Positions 31,847-44,800 of a stretch of DNA of 49,374 nt are shown piece by piece (the first letter of the stretch is position 1; every line of letters begins with the position of its first letter). The stretch covers positions 1 through 49,374 of the forward strand of contig JAHBMJ010005726.1 in NCBI GenBank assembly GCA_018398765.1. Reading direction: 5' to 3'. The stretch is from Chromera velia. Taxonomy: Eukaryota; Sar; Chromeraceae. Both the position numbers and the translations under genes were made by a program. The notes under the pieces are model-generated. The model did not search any database. It worked only from the letters and a program-made list of their open reading frames with translations, and was not told where the DNA came from.

Positions 31847-34303
31847 CGGACAATGAAACAATTGAATTTCAAAGTTTGGAACCCCTAATCGCCCAATTGA
31901 AATCCAAATTTATTGATAAAAACTTAATTAAAAACATATTTTTTCTATTGATTTTTCATATATAATTAAATGTAGAAAAATTATTTTAGAAAGGTTGATC
32001 TCTTTAATAGCGTTCATAATTTAGGATAACTTAGGGAAAACTAAGAAAAACGTAAACAACAAATAAAAACTAAACACCATAACACTCCTTTCAAAGAATG
32101 AAGTGTCGTACAATGAACTATGAGTCGGACAAACTATGTAAAGGGCTTATGGTAGGGGAAGGATACTTTTGTATAAGAGATGTGCTCGTACAGAGTCGTA
32201 TCACCCCACTTACGTAACACTAGTTAACACCTAACATACCTAACCATTTTTATTTTAACAATATTTCTAATTGAACTAAAATAAATTAGAATTAAAATCG
32301 TGTGTTTTAAATTGAGTTTCCAAAACACAACGTTTGTCAAAAGTTTTGAATCAAAACATAGTGAAAGCATGCTTAACAAAGAATTTTAGCGTATGGTGTA
32401 AAGAAGATACCGGCCTGTCTGTTCGTTTTCATGCATGAGGCTGCCTTGAGCATTGGCGGCGCGGGGGGGGGGGCGAAGGGTGCGCCGCCGCGTATAAGGG
32501 CTTGAAAAAAAATATGATCGCGGAGGCATTTCACCATCATTTCGCGGGAGTGTTCAGCAATCCATCATTTCAGCAATCTTATTCTTTTTGCTCTCTGGCT
32601 TAGGCTGAGCAGATTCATGTCAGATCCATTCTGCGACGATTATTGAGGCTTATATCAAGGGTGTTTTCACCCTAAGAGCTTAGGGTGAAGAAGAAGTGTT
32701 TCCCGTATCTTCTTAAGATGGGGCAGATTATTGTTACTTCGAAAGCTCGATGGATAATTCGGGTAAGTATCGATACAGTCCCTTGCGCCATCTACTGATC
32801 AAACAGGTTTGAGCTCAGCTTAGTGCTATCAGGATTTTGAACGGGCAATCTAACAAAAAATGATTCTTGTGCCAGTTGATCTGTAACACGGGCCAGCCAG
32901 CCGGGAAGACGTTTGTTGTGCCAGTCTGGTAACAATTTGTTAAACTCACAGAACCAGCTTGCACTGCCCAAAAGGCCCCCAAACATCTGCGGGCCTTTTC
33001 TGGACTGTGTGAGGGACGGGGATCATCCTTTCTTCACGGTTGCGGGATAGAGAGGGGACGAAGTTTGTCGTGACAACAAACGTCTCTAGGTGGATGCATC
33101 GATATGGTTGAGAAACCTTCTCGTGCATGGCTTAATCCTTTCGTATTGTTTTCTCTTGAACGATCTTTGCATATCCCATACTTGCTTTTGTAGACATTGC
33201 AGTGAAAGAAAAAGATGCGGGTCCTCAATTGAGTAACCCAGGTAGGCCAACAAATCTTTCGTGAAGCTGGCACACCCGGGTGCATGACAGAGAAAGCAAC
33301 TCAGGCAGAAGGAGTGCTCTGAGTGATAAGCCCCATCTCTAAAGGTCTGGTTGTGTCTGATTGCTATTTCTGAAGATTCCCATGATCTGATGTCCTCTTT
33401 AATTGCATTTTTTGATTTTTTTATAATTAAGTCGATGTCTTCGAAGAGAACCTAACACTTCCGGTCTCTTTCTGCCTGTTAGCTTTCATCTCTTTGCTTT
33501 TCTGTATACTTGTTTTTCTTTTTCTTTCTCTCTCGCTACTAACCGACCGCCCGCTCCTTTATTACGCTGCGCACTGCAGCATATCTCTTTGCCGTGTGTC
33601 GACTCGTCCGGTAACGTCTGTCGCCACATTCTTTACGCCCTACACTGGCATCTTCTTTCAGTCCCTGTCCTTCTTTTTTGCCTTTACAGTCTTGTTGTTG
33701 CCACCTCCAGTTTGACCCTGAGCAACAGTGATGCAACAGTAGATGTAGAAACGAACACTTTGAGATTGTTCTGTCTGCTTATGAGCACAGCTTTTAGTTT
33801 TTTTGCGTGTGGCTTTTCCTCTTCGTTAAAATTGGGTGCAGGTGCAATCAGCCCAAGCTAAGAGGGTCACCGTAGTATGGCATTCTCGGAGAATGCTCTG
33901 CCAACAGCTGCGTGTGCAGGCTATTGAAGTAGACAGAAGTGGTAGGGTGGGGGGGGAGAGTTTCGGGGGACTTCAGGGGGAACTTCGGGCAGATGATATG
34001 ACCTAAGGACTGGATAATCAAGTCATCAATCAGGTTAGTCGGTCTCTATGTTTCTCTTATTTCTTCTGTATGTCATTTTTTCTTGTTTAAATAGACGTCT
34101 CTCTTCCAGCCTAGCTCTTTGTTTGTCACTCTCTCCACCCTGGTTTTCTTTGTATCCTTCCGTCCCCTCAGAAATTGGTCGTGCGCATCTGTTGGTGGTG
34201 CATGTCTGTTGCGTCCTACATGATTTTTATCTCTCACTCTCAAAACGAGGGGACAGACCGCAAGAAGATCCATAGGAAAGTTCGACTTCGAGGCTTCCTA
34301 TAG
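31847..34303. other. AT-rich intergenic region
   Basis: No gene recognised. 31850-32400 is AT-rich. A G-run lies near 32463-32474 within a short GC block. 33480-33880 has C/T-rich segments with intron-like character, and ORFs at 33494-33861 are hydrophobic without motifs. Some of 33480-34300 may be decayed 5' exons of the kinase remnant that follows. Confidence 0.45.
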
Positions 34304-35277
34304 GTCTCGAGGTCTCACCTGACGAGATTTGCTGGGGAGGCCTCATCGACAACGGGGCCTTTACTAACGTTTTCCTGGGGCGGGGGAGGAGAACAGAGGT
34401 GGCTCTGAAGTTGTGGAAGGGATTTGACTCACTGACAGAGGTGATGGAAGAAAGGAGAAAGAAGTTTCAAAAGAAGTTTAAAAAGGAAGTGGAAATGCAT
34501 ACAGAGCTCCACCACCCCAATGTGGTATTGCTGATGGGGGTTTCAACGGTAGCCCAGCTGCTGTTTTTGGTCATAGAGTTCTGTTGTAGAAGGACGGTCT
34601 TCGACTTCCTTTTCCAGCAGACCTCCCTCTTGCTGTCGTGGAGGCAGAGAACAAAAATCCTCCATGATGTCGCCAAAGCCTTGAATGGCATGCACCGCCA
34701 GAGCCCCCCCAACGTGCATCGAGACGTAAAGACCGGAAACATACTGTTAGCTCAGCAGGTGACTAGTCGCACGGACGAACTGGTCTGTAAGGTCAGTCCG
34801 TCAATGGGTTCGAGCTCAGAGAGAAGAGGAAATCGAACGACCATCTTGGCTTCTTTAGCCGTTTAAAAAATTAGTAGGATGGTAGTGCGAAATGCAGCAG
34901 ACACAGAAAGTGAATCAGGCGAGGAAGACAATCAATTCTGCAACTCAGTCTGACTCACCCCTTATTAACGTTTTGCTCCTGATCCTAGTCCTGATCAATG
35001 CAAAGACCTTGATCATCTCGCTGACCATCGTCAGTTTCCCATCTCTTCGGCTTATAAAGATTGGACCCTCACCCCATGCATGGCATTCTGCATTCATCTG
35101 ATGAAATTTCATCTCAAATCGATCCCCATAAAGAGATTAAGGTGAAGAGAGAGAAAGGGGGGGCAAAGAGAGGAGTATATACGAAAGATCAATGCTTTCA
35201 GTGAGTGGAGCTTCGTTGCTTTTTCCTCTTTCTTTTCCTTGCATGCTGTGCAGCTTGCAGATATAGGCCTCGCATAA
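34304..35277 (+). pseudogene. Decayed protein kinase fragment (TKL-like)
   Basis: Exon-like segments 34304-34791 and 35254-35277 join in frame through a GTCAGT donor and a GTGCAG acceptor. The translation shows a degraded glycine loop (IDNGAFTNVFLG), the ATP-binding Lys in VALK, a helix with ELHHPNVVLLMG, and the catalytic loop VHRDVKTGNILL. The second exon reads LADIGLA and then TAA: the DFG motif is DIG and a stop (35275-35277) falls where the activation loop should begin. Frame continues past the stop as VVHGDGRVTGG, which looks like degraded coding sequence. There is no clear start codon or 5' end. The general kinase fold is clear; the TKL label is by resemblance only. A correct alternative splice avoiding the stop is possible but not seen. 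Confidence 0.62.
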
Positions 35278-36832
35278 GTCGTCCATGGAGATGGAAGAGT
35301 CACCGGAGGGGCAGGTTGAGGTACATCAAAATAACAGCTCAGTGTGCCGATGCTTCTTGTTGCTATTGCTGTGATTCTGGATGACGCAGCGCTTCTTTTA
35401 TGCCCCTTGCTTTTGACGGCCACCGTATGTTCATACCGTGTTCTCTGCTTCTTACACTCTATCACTCTGCATAGTTTTTCAAGACAAACTTTCAGATCCA
35501 CAAAGCAAAGAAGCTTTCTCGTTTGGGAGGCACTGTGACCCGGAAGGCCGTTGGATGGCCGTTGGATGGCGTAGAGGAAACGTAGTGACCCGAGGGTCGG
35601 TGGTTGGAAGTCACGTCGAACCTACACATACAGAGCAGAAGATACAACACAGATGAACCTGTCGGAGACAGGTGTTTTTTTAACTGTTACAACAGTAAAC
35701 CTCTCCAAGCACCACATTTATTTATATGCAAGAAAGCAAGGCGACAGAGGCAGTGGAGGCAGCTAAGTACACAAAGCGCCGGAGTGCATGGCTAGCAGCA
35801 AAAAATAATATTTCTCCAGCAGAGAGGAACAAGAGGCTGATCGCGGCACGCTGGGAAAAAATGCAGAAGAAAATACCGCAGAGTCTGAAGAAATTTGAGA
35901 AGGGGCTGGGTGGGCGGATCAGGAGGAGCGGGAGGGGATGATGTACGCCTGCATGGCGCGAGGAGCTCCCTTCAGCATCAGGTAAGTGAGTGAGTGACAC
36001 TTTGTGTGGGGTTGGTTGGAAAGATCAGTAAGTGGAGAAACGAGGTGAAGGGAGGACCAGAACGGTTGGAGGGGCAAAGAGGGGCACGTATAGATGATTA
36101 GTCAGATGACAAGTGCAGTTAGAAAAGGGAAGTTGGAAAGGGCGGGTCCAAACAGGAGGGGAAATTTAAAGGATCTAGGGGGAAAGGGAGACAGACTGTC
36201 AGTGTATGAGAGAGAGAAACGAGGAATTCCTTAAAAATGGTAGAAGAATAATGTTGAATGCGGTTGCGAGTACATGAGCCATTCCGTACACTTGCACATA
36301 CATATGTTAATACAGAGAGAGAGGGAGACTCAGTGTAGTCTGTTTGCATATTTATCTTTAAAAAACTCCATTTCTGGCGTCCTGAGGGGCATGAAAGGCT
36401 GATTGCGGCTGACTGTTTGCAGACATATCTCGGCAGGAGAAAGATATAGAGCGACTGCTCTGCACGATGACCGTAATTTAATCCACTGTGGTGAATTAAG
36501 AAAACTTTAAGGTATGTGTGAGCATATACATGTGTGTGTGCAAATTCACGTTTGTGGATATATACTCATGCAGAAGGACTACGCGCACATGCAGCGCACT
36601 TTGAAGGCCTGTACAGTCCCCCGCAGCAGTTGTATGAGTGCTGAAAAAGAATCTTGCATGAGCAAATTATGAATATCTCTGATACAAGCCCGCTCTTTGC
36701 TCGTATGTGTTGTCTGTATCCTTTTCTCTTTTTTTACTCCTTTTTTGCTTAGTTGCTTGCTCTATCTGTCCGGCACTGCTTGCCTGTCCTCATGCTTATC
36801 TGTCTCATGCTAGATTTGTGGCCTCCTTGTTT
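35278..36832. other. Region downstream of the kinase remnant
   Basis: No gene can be closed. A basic 71-codon ORF at 35726-35941 (Lys/Arg/Ala-rich) is followed near 35980 by a GTAAGTG donor-like site and may be another decayed exon. A 13-bp direct repeat (GGCCGTTGGATGG) lies near 35547-35570. The rest is unremarkable. Confidence 0.4.
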
Positions 36833-36841
36833 ATCTCTCTC

Positions 36842-36882
<41 letters not shown>

Positions 36883-36895
36883 GTGTGTGTGTGTA

Positions 36896-36934
<39 letters not shown>

Positions 36935-36942
36935 ATGCATGC

Positions 36943-36973
<31 letters not shown>

Positions 36974-37043
36974 CGTGTGTGTGTGTCTGTCTGTCTGTGT
37001 GTCTGTCTTTGTCTGTCTGTCTGTCTGTCTATCTGTGTATGTA

Positions 37044-37092
<49 letters not shown>

Positions 37093-37153
37093 ATGTGTGT
37101 GTATGTGTGTGTATGTGTGTGTGTATGTGTATGTGTGTGCGTTTGTCTGTGTG
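36833..37153 (+). repeat. CT then GT/GTCT microsatellite
   Basis: A CT tract (about 36833-36878) is followed by GT with AT and CT interruptions to about 37153. It encodes only artefactual poly-Val/Cys or Thr/His ORFs. Confidence 0.96.
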
Positions 37154-38806
37154 TGACTCTATGTAGGCTCGTTCTAGGGCTTATACCGGTTGTGGCTTTG
37201 TGAGGGTAGAGCCTGGTGAAAATTAAACTGCATGAGTTCGGGGGGACAAGGCCTTGAGACACCTTTTCTACTTTTTATGCCTTTTCTGTCAGTTCAAAAC
37301 ATCAGTAATAATTTTTTAAAGGATTGTGAGGCTTGAGGCAGTTTGAGGCTGAATTGAATGTATAAAAAAAAGTTTTTCTTAAAAAAAAAAAAAAAGAAAA
37401 AAAGAAAATGACTTGGCCTCTTCGCCGTACGTCGAATGCTCAGCATTGAGGCAGGAAGCCGATCCTTCATACATTAATCATATTCTATGTGATCTTATCC
37501 TTTAAATACATTTTTACATTACATGCATGCATGGATGACTTCTATATATTTGAGAATATTACACGATGACTGGCGGGTTAAGTCACATCGATCATCATTA
37601 CAGAGCTAAAACCATTTTAGCCAATTAATAAAAATATATAAACTACAATTCATTCTTAGGTTTATATTCAGAAGTTTGCCAATGTAAAATATTTTAAATG
37701 AATCAAATCACCAAGTTAGAAATCTGGTCACTACAAAATTAGAAAAATATTGAAATATGTACCCGAATTGCTAGCCTAAATTGTTGATTTGCTAGGTGAT
37801 TTGACCATAAGAGAGGGATAGACTTCACAACTAGCTTTACATATCGCACCTGCGTTGCGTTTCAGCATAAATTGCCAAAATCATGAATTAATTGAAACAC
37901 ATGTTTTTTTAATTGTACGTCTGTGGATCAATTTCTGTAGGCAAATTAAGAAACGCAATCCAAATAAATCAGCGCACAACCTTCGGATCCCCCTTTGCCC
38001 TGAACAAAAGATTGACAAAGCTTGTATTAGTTTGTACTCTTCTTTCACGAATCTTCTTTTGACAAACACACGGAGACAAAACAACAGACTGACGGTCAGG
38101 AAGGAAGATGGGGAGGCAGGGACAGAGAAAAAGAGATGAAGGAGAGAGGAACCACTCAGCCTGTGTTCGTACTCTCTTGTGCTTGTGCTCTACGCTTTTG
38201 ATGTAGTTGTCAGATGCCGACAAACGCAGACGTCGCCAGACGATGACACCCCTGCCTGTACTCCTCCGCTGTGACGTCTTTCCCCTTCGGTCATTCAGTG
38301 GTGTTTAAATAGTCTCGTTCTTTCGTCTGCCACCTTCACAACTTTGCACAAAACAAACAAATGGAGGAAAAGAAACAAGGTCGTCGGCTTTATTCAGAGA
38401 AAGAAGAGGAACGAACAAGTCAGGTACGTAGTAGATAAGCCAAGGCTAAAGGTGAGTGGAGAGAGAGGAATGGACACACTACAAGGAGAGAAAGGAAGGA
38501 TGTCGATGCCGAAAGACGACTCGGCAACAGCAGTCGAGGAAGAGAAAAGGCAAGATCGCCTTTTCTCTCAGTTTCTTTCTCGCTCCAAAAACACATGGAT
38601 GGAGAGAGCGACATTCAACCAAGGGAGAGTTGCAGATGAAGAATGTCTTATTCACACCCTTCCCACACGGCTTGCCTCTCTCTGTTCTCAGTTCAACACA
38701 TCCCCCGCCTTTCTTCCCTCCCGCGAGCACATTCCTCGCTCACGCTCTTCCGAAGAGACGGAGCTTCAGAAAGAGAATGAGACGTCGAGTTAGTGAGTGC
38801 GTGAGT
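37154..38806. other. AT-rich intergenic region and GRP94 downstream flank
   Basis: It includes an A-run at about 37380-37408 and AT-rich sequence to about 37960. ORFs at 38344-38833 (+) and their minus-strand counterparts overlap the 3' flank of GRP94 and show no domain. Nothing is confidently genic. Confidence 0.5.
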
Positions 38807-41800
38807 CTAGAGCTCGTCGTGTCCTCCACTTGAGTCGTCGTCCTCTCCTCCCTCACTCTCCCCCTTCATCCTCTCGTTCTCCTCCATGGCCTCCTTCACC
38901 AGACGGTCAAGCTCCGCTGCAGTCATGCAGTGATGCAACCATTTAATTGTGTTTGTTTCTATTTATGGTTGGTCCTTTCATTTCAATCGACTGACGACAA
39001 CTCTTTCGATCCTTCTTCAGGATTCAGACAGAGATTCGAGAAAGAAAGTAGAAATGCCGATGAGTACAAACCCAAGCAGCAGACGCGAAAGAAAGACTTC
39101 ACTCCGACCAGAACACCAAAGCGTCTGAAATCACGTGGGAAATCTCACAGAGACTTCCTGCGTGCCTGCCTGAGCGCTCGGATGTACCTCTTCGAAATCC
39201 TGTCGTGCTTTTTTGAAACACCGCTGTTCCACCAAACTCTGTCAGCAGAAAACGCTGACTGCCTGCCTGCCTGCCTGCCTGGCTGACTGACGCACGCACC
39301 CTTCTGTCCCTCGGGGGTTGTCGGGTCAATTTCCTCGTCGTCCTCCTCCTCGTCCTCGTTCTCGTTCTCCTCGTCGTCCAGAGGACCCACGTCGACGTCC
39401 TCAACGGGTGCGTCGGGATCCACACCCAACTCCTTCGAGAGAAGCCTGCAGGAGTACGTGTAGGAGGAAAGCAGAGAAGAAGGAAAGGGGAAGCGAGGAA
39501 GGGTCTAAAGAGAGGGCGGGCGGGAGAGAGATGCAGATGCAGAGCCTTCAGTACAGGGAGAGAGCACAAAACGCGAAATGATTTTGTGTGCCTCCACCCT
39601 TATCCGTCCATCCACCTGCCCGCCTTTCGGTCTGCCTTCATCTGTTCGTCATTTTTTTTTCTGCCTTTTTATCTGTCTACAAAGCTCTGCCTGCGCCTTT
39701 CTAGACCGACCTGTAGACGGCAGAGGCGATCGTGGTGGGAGCCTCGACCTCATATCCGGCAGCGATCATGGAGGAGTGGAAAAGGAGCTCTGCGGTCTTC
39801 TTGGCGGCCTCATCGTTAGGCTCCTCCTTGATCTGCACAGTCATACATTCGTGTGTTGTGTGGGTTGTTTACGCCTTCATTTGATCTGTCTCTGGTTGAA
39901 CAAATGAAGAGGCAGACGACAGACTTAGGACAATCTGGGGCAAGAAAGGGTACAAAGAGTGTGGACGGGCAGCGTTGGTGCGTATGTCAGTATGCGTGTA
40001 TGAGAGTGCGTGCGTGCGTGCGTGCATCAAACTGACCACTACCAGCTCTGTCAAAATAAGTGATTGAGGCGGCGAAAGTTTCTTCCAGTGGATAGGCATA
40101 AACAGAGAGTGTGCTGTTCTTTCCCACTCTTTCATTTCAGTTTTCCTCTTTCTCTCTCTACGTCCATACAGGAATGGACGGACAGAAAAACAGTGTTGCC
40201 CTGCCCGACATACAGACCTTTGTAAGCAGATCCACCACAACAGGATGGTTCGGGTTCACTTCGAAGATTTTGTTGGCCATCATCCACTTCATCTGGCTGT
40301 TGTCTGCGAATGCCTGTGTCTTCATGACCCTCTCCATCTGGGCTGAATACCCGTACTCTGAAGAGACCACGGTGCAGGGATCCTCAACCAGACGCTTCGA
40401 GAGCTCGACCTGCATGCAGACAGGGCACATAAGTACAAGGAAGCATGTGCGTGCGAGCATCAGAGGGGGCAATCCATGTCAGCTGTCCCTCCCTCAGACT
40501 TGCCATCCTCAATGCCCAAACAGTCAAGAGACAGGTCAGAAAAACTCCAGACCGAGAAAGATTTTCTCATCGCACGGGAGACTGCGGGCTCCCTCTTCAA
40601 ACAGGAGACCATTCAGCCACACACACAACTACCACAGTAAGACATACAAATACAGCATAGTTTGCCAGTTTGAGTCAAATTGATTGACCTACCTTTCCGA
40701 TTCTGTCTCCGAGCAGATCCTTGAACCACTTGAGGAGGGGCTCGTACATTTCCTTCAGTTTCTTCTGTCTCTTCTTCTCCTCGTCTGTGGTTGACAGCTT
40801 GGCCTGACCCTTCTGGATGGAGATGAACTTTTTTCCCTCAAAGTCCGTCTGCTTCTGGATGCAGGGCTCGTCCATCTGCTCGGTCAAGAAGAGAACCTCC
40901 AGGTCCCGCTTCTTGAACACCTGATTGATTCACGCACGCACCGGAAGAGAGAGATTGTGCATGCATGGAGAGAGAGGATATTTACGTACTGTGAAACAAA
41001 TGGTGACTTCTACAGGAAAACCAAAGTCAGTCTTGAACACCTCAAGCCCTCAGAAGAGAAAGGGGAGGGAGAACCGGAATTCCCAGTTGCACTCTTCAAA
41101 TCCCGTGGAGAGAAAACAGAAGACGGGCGGATCATGCAAGGAGAGAGGAAGAACTTGAGAGGAACAGCGGAGAGCAGAAACTTCATTGAACGTGCGTGTC
41201 TGTCTGGAAAGGATAGATCAGTCTCTTTTTGCAAATTGAAAGACTCCAGAGAACAATTTACAGACAGCCAGAAACACAGACACGCCAGCGTACTTACCTG
41301 AAGATGGGGAGACTTCATCGATTTCTCGACGCTCTCGCCTGCCATGTAGTAGATCGCGTCCTGGTCCTCCTTCATTCCGTCGACATACCTGCAGATAGGA
41401 AGGCAGAAAGGGAGGTGGGCAAGGAAGCGAGACACAGGGGAATGGAATGGCATTCGGGAATGCGGCAGAGAGGAACCAGAAAAAAGAAAATACACCAGCC
41501 TTCTGTGTCAGGCAGACAGACTCCTCTCTCTTCATCAACGCGATGGATGGATGGATGATCTCAGTCAGTTCCCCCTTCCGCTCACCCTGTTCAGCCTCCC
41601 ATCCTCTCTTCGTGTTTTCTGTAGACAGATTAGTCGGTCAACCTCCTCGTGTTTTTCTCTGTTTCTCTCACTTTCCTAGAGCCTATCTGCGATCATGCAT
41701 CCCCCCCGGCTTTTTCCTTGCTCCTCATGTGTTGTTACTGTGCCGCTTTGTTTTCATCTGTCGAGCGAACGCAGCCTTTTCTGTCACCACATCGACAAAA

Positions 41801-44800
41801 GATGCGAATCCGAAGTCTTCAAGTGTTGAGACATCTACTTTTGTTGAGATAAAAAGGACTTCAAGAACAGAAGGAGGGCTTAGTGAAGAGTCGAAGGACA
41901 TTTTCTCTCTCTCTGCCCGTTCCGCGTCCGACGAAAAAGAAAACTGACTTGTCGAGGGAGACCTGCTTCTCTGGGCTCTTGGAGGTGTAGAATCGCAACA
42001 GTTTGGCGATTTTGCCTCTGTTGGTGTCATCCTCGTAGCAGCCCAGCTTGAGGGACTTGGAGAAATGGGTGTAGAATTTGTCCCATTTCGACTCTCCCTT
42101 CTTCTCCTTCTCCTTCTTCTCACCGTCCTCCTCAGCCTCCTCTTCGTCCTCGTCTGCACACACAGGCTTGGTTGGTTGGTTGGTTGGTTCAAAACCCACA
42201 GTGGATACGCAAATGGATCATTCTGAGAAGACTTGCATTTGCCTTTTGTCTGCTCTTCCTCCTGGACTTCGAACGCTTTGCGGCCACAGACAAATACACA
42301 TAGCGACTGGCGGGGAGATCTTTGTTCTCTCGTATCTTGATCGGAACTTCATGGAAACGCAGGAAGGGCGGACGAGCGAAAGAAAACGAGAAAACAGAAC
42401 AAAGAACCAGGAAAGAAAGAAAATTACAGCTCAAGAAAACACACAGGCAACAAAGTCGTGCTGCGTTTCATCTTTTTACTTCTCACCAGCGGATACAGTC
42501 AGAACAGGAAACCAATAGAAGCAAGGTAGAAAGAGAAAGAGACACAGGCAATTAACCCACTATGGATTTAAAAGGACAGAGGAGCAGGCAAAGAAAAACG
42601 TTGGAGAGACAGAAAGAAAAACATCTTAAGGCAGACGGACGGACGAACCTTCCTCCTCCTGCTTCTCGTGCTCCTTCAGCATTCTCTTGAACATCTCCAG
42701 AATCTTTCTGACGAGTTTCTTTGAGATGACCTTCAGGATTTTGTGTTGTTGGAGCTGCTCTCTTGAGACGTTCAAGGGAAGGTCGTCAGAGTCGACCACA
42801 CCCTTGATGAAGTTCAGGTAGGAGGGGAGGAGGTCTTCCATCTGGTCGGTAATCAGCACACGTCTGCAGCCAGGCATGCAGTTGAGGCACAGTGAGGGAG
42901 GGTATCGGGATAGGCTTGAATACGACTAAACAGATTTTTCCGTGTCCGTGCGTGTATGTGTGTTTGTAAAGATTCGCTTCACGCCAAGGGTCTGAAAAGC
43001 ACCATCAGAGAAAGAAATGGAAAAGGCACGTGAATGGGTCGTCGCTTTGCTTTGTGCATTCTCTTCTCAAAGAGATTCAGAACACTTGTGTGCGATTTTG
43101 TCAGAACGCCGAATAAAACAACCAGGACGCGAAAGAAGCACATGAGAGGAAAGATGCGGCCGGTCGTACAGTGAAGAGAAAGAAGCAATTAAAGGCCGCC
43201 CGAGGTAACATCGTGAACGGACCTGACAAAAAGCTTGATCTGTGCATGTTTGTTGTAGTAGTTATCAAACATGTCTGTGGGGGCCGACTGGGGGCAGAAG
43301 AGGATCGCCTTGAACTCGACCTCACCCTCTGCTGAGAAGTGTGTGTAAGTGAGGGGAGGGGACCAGTCCTTCGCGATGGCCTTGTAGAATTCATCGTATT
43401 CGTTATTCTCGATCTCGTCCTTCGACCTCAACCAGATGGCCTTCTGTGTGTTCACCTGTTCCCACTGTTTCACCTCCTTCGAGATGGTCTTTGTCTTTTT
43501 CTTCTTCTCCTCTCCGTCCTCGGACTCCTCCTCCTCCTCTGCGTCATCCTCGGGCACTTCCTCGGTGATCGTTTTGGTCACCTGGACGCAAACAGAAAGA
43601 ATAAAGGGGAAATCAGAAACATGACAGCCAAACAAGCCTGTAGAGAAGAAAGGCACCAGAAGACCGATCACCCTTGGAAGTACCCTTTCCACCCTTTCCT
43701 GTTCAGACAAGCACACACAAAACAACAATAGTCAGGAGACCACCGTTCCTTTCAGATGAGATGTCTGGACATCCGCTCCGATCGTGGGACAAATCAAACC
43801 CAGCGAGGCAGGCAGGCAGGCAGAAACACAAACACACTGACCGACCTTCAGGTAGATGGGGAAGGCTATGAACTGAGAGAATCTGTTGACCAGATCCTTC
43901 AATACCGTCTCTGAGAGGAACTCCGTGGCGTCGTCCTTCATGTGCAGAATCACCTTCGTACCTCTTCCCAGGGTACTGCCTCTGGGGTCTTCTGCTACTG
44001 AGAATGAGGCGTCGGCTGTGGACTCCCAGATGTGTTGGCTGTCGTCGTTGTTCTTTGACACGACCTGCATGTCGTCAGGGGGAGGGGGACGGGGAGGAGT
44101 GAGAAACTCTTAAATCTATACAGGGACGTGATATTGAAGTGTATGCATGGACACAGACGGGCACGAGAGGGGCAAATGAGTTAGTTCGTTTCTTTTGCAA
44201 GGAGAGGAGAGGAAGGACTTGCCGTGCTGACTTTGCCGTTCCACCTCTGGCTCCTTTCTTATGCTACACCACGCACGCACCGCCATGCTCAGGGAGACGC
44301 CGAATGAATCCTCCCCCACAGCTTTGTTTGCTGCTTTCATCAACCGACACCCGATCTCACGACCTCATTTCTCAGCCTTCGTCCATTCATTCTATTCATC
44401 TGTGTACATACGAAGCAACTCACTTACCGTCACCCTGTCTGACACCAGGTACGTTGAATAAAACCCGACACCGAATTGACCAATCAGAGAGAGGTCACCA
44501 CCTGCAGCCAAAAATGCGATCAGAACACTCAACAGTGAGCGATCAGAAACAAGGAAGAATTCAATCCAAAAAACAGGAATGAAAAAATAGCGAGAGGGAG
44601 AAACGCCTCTCTTCACTTGCTGTCAAGAGGACACAGAAAGCCCGAGAAAGAGAAACGAGGTACATGCCGACAAAAGCCCAGAGTCCTCACCGATAGACTC
44701 CCGGAACTATTGACGAGTTCACCCGCCGTCTCCATGAAATGTCGCCAGGAAGCGAAGAAGACTCTGACGGTGAGTACTGTGAAAACAATGAAGAAACTCA

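Noticed and set aside
36707-37203. Long Val/Cys ORFs
   Set aside because: They are translations of GT microsatellites.
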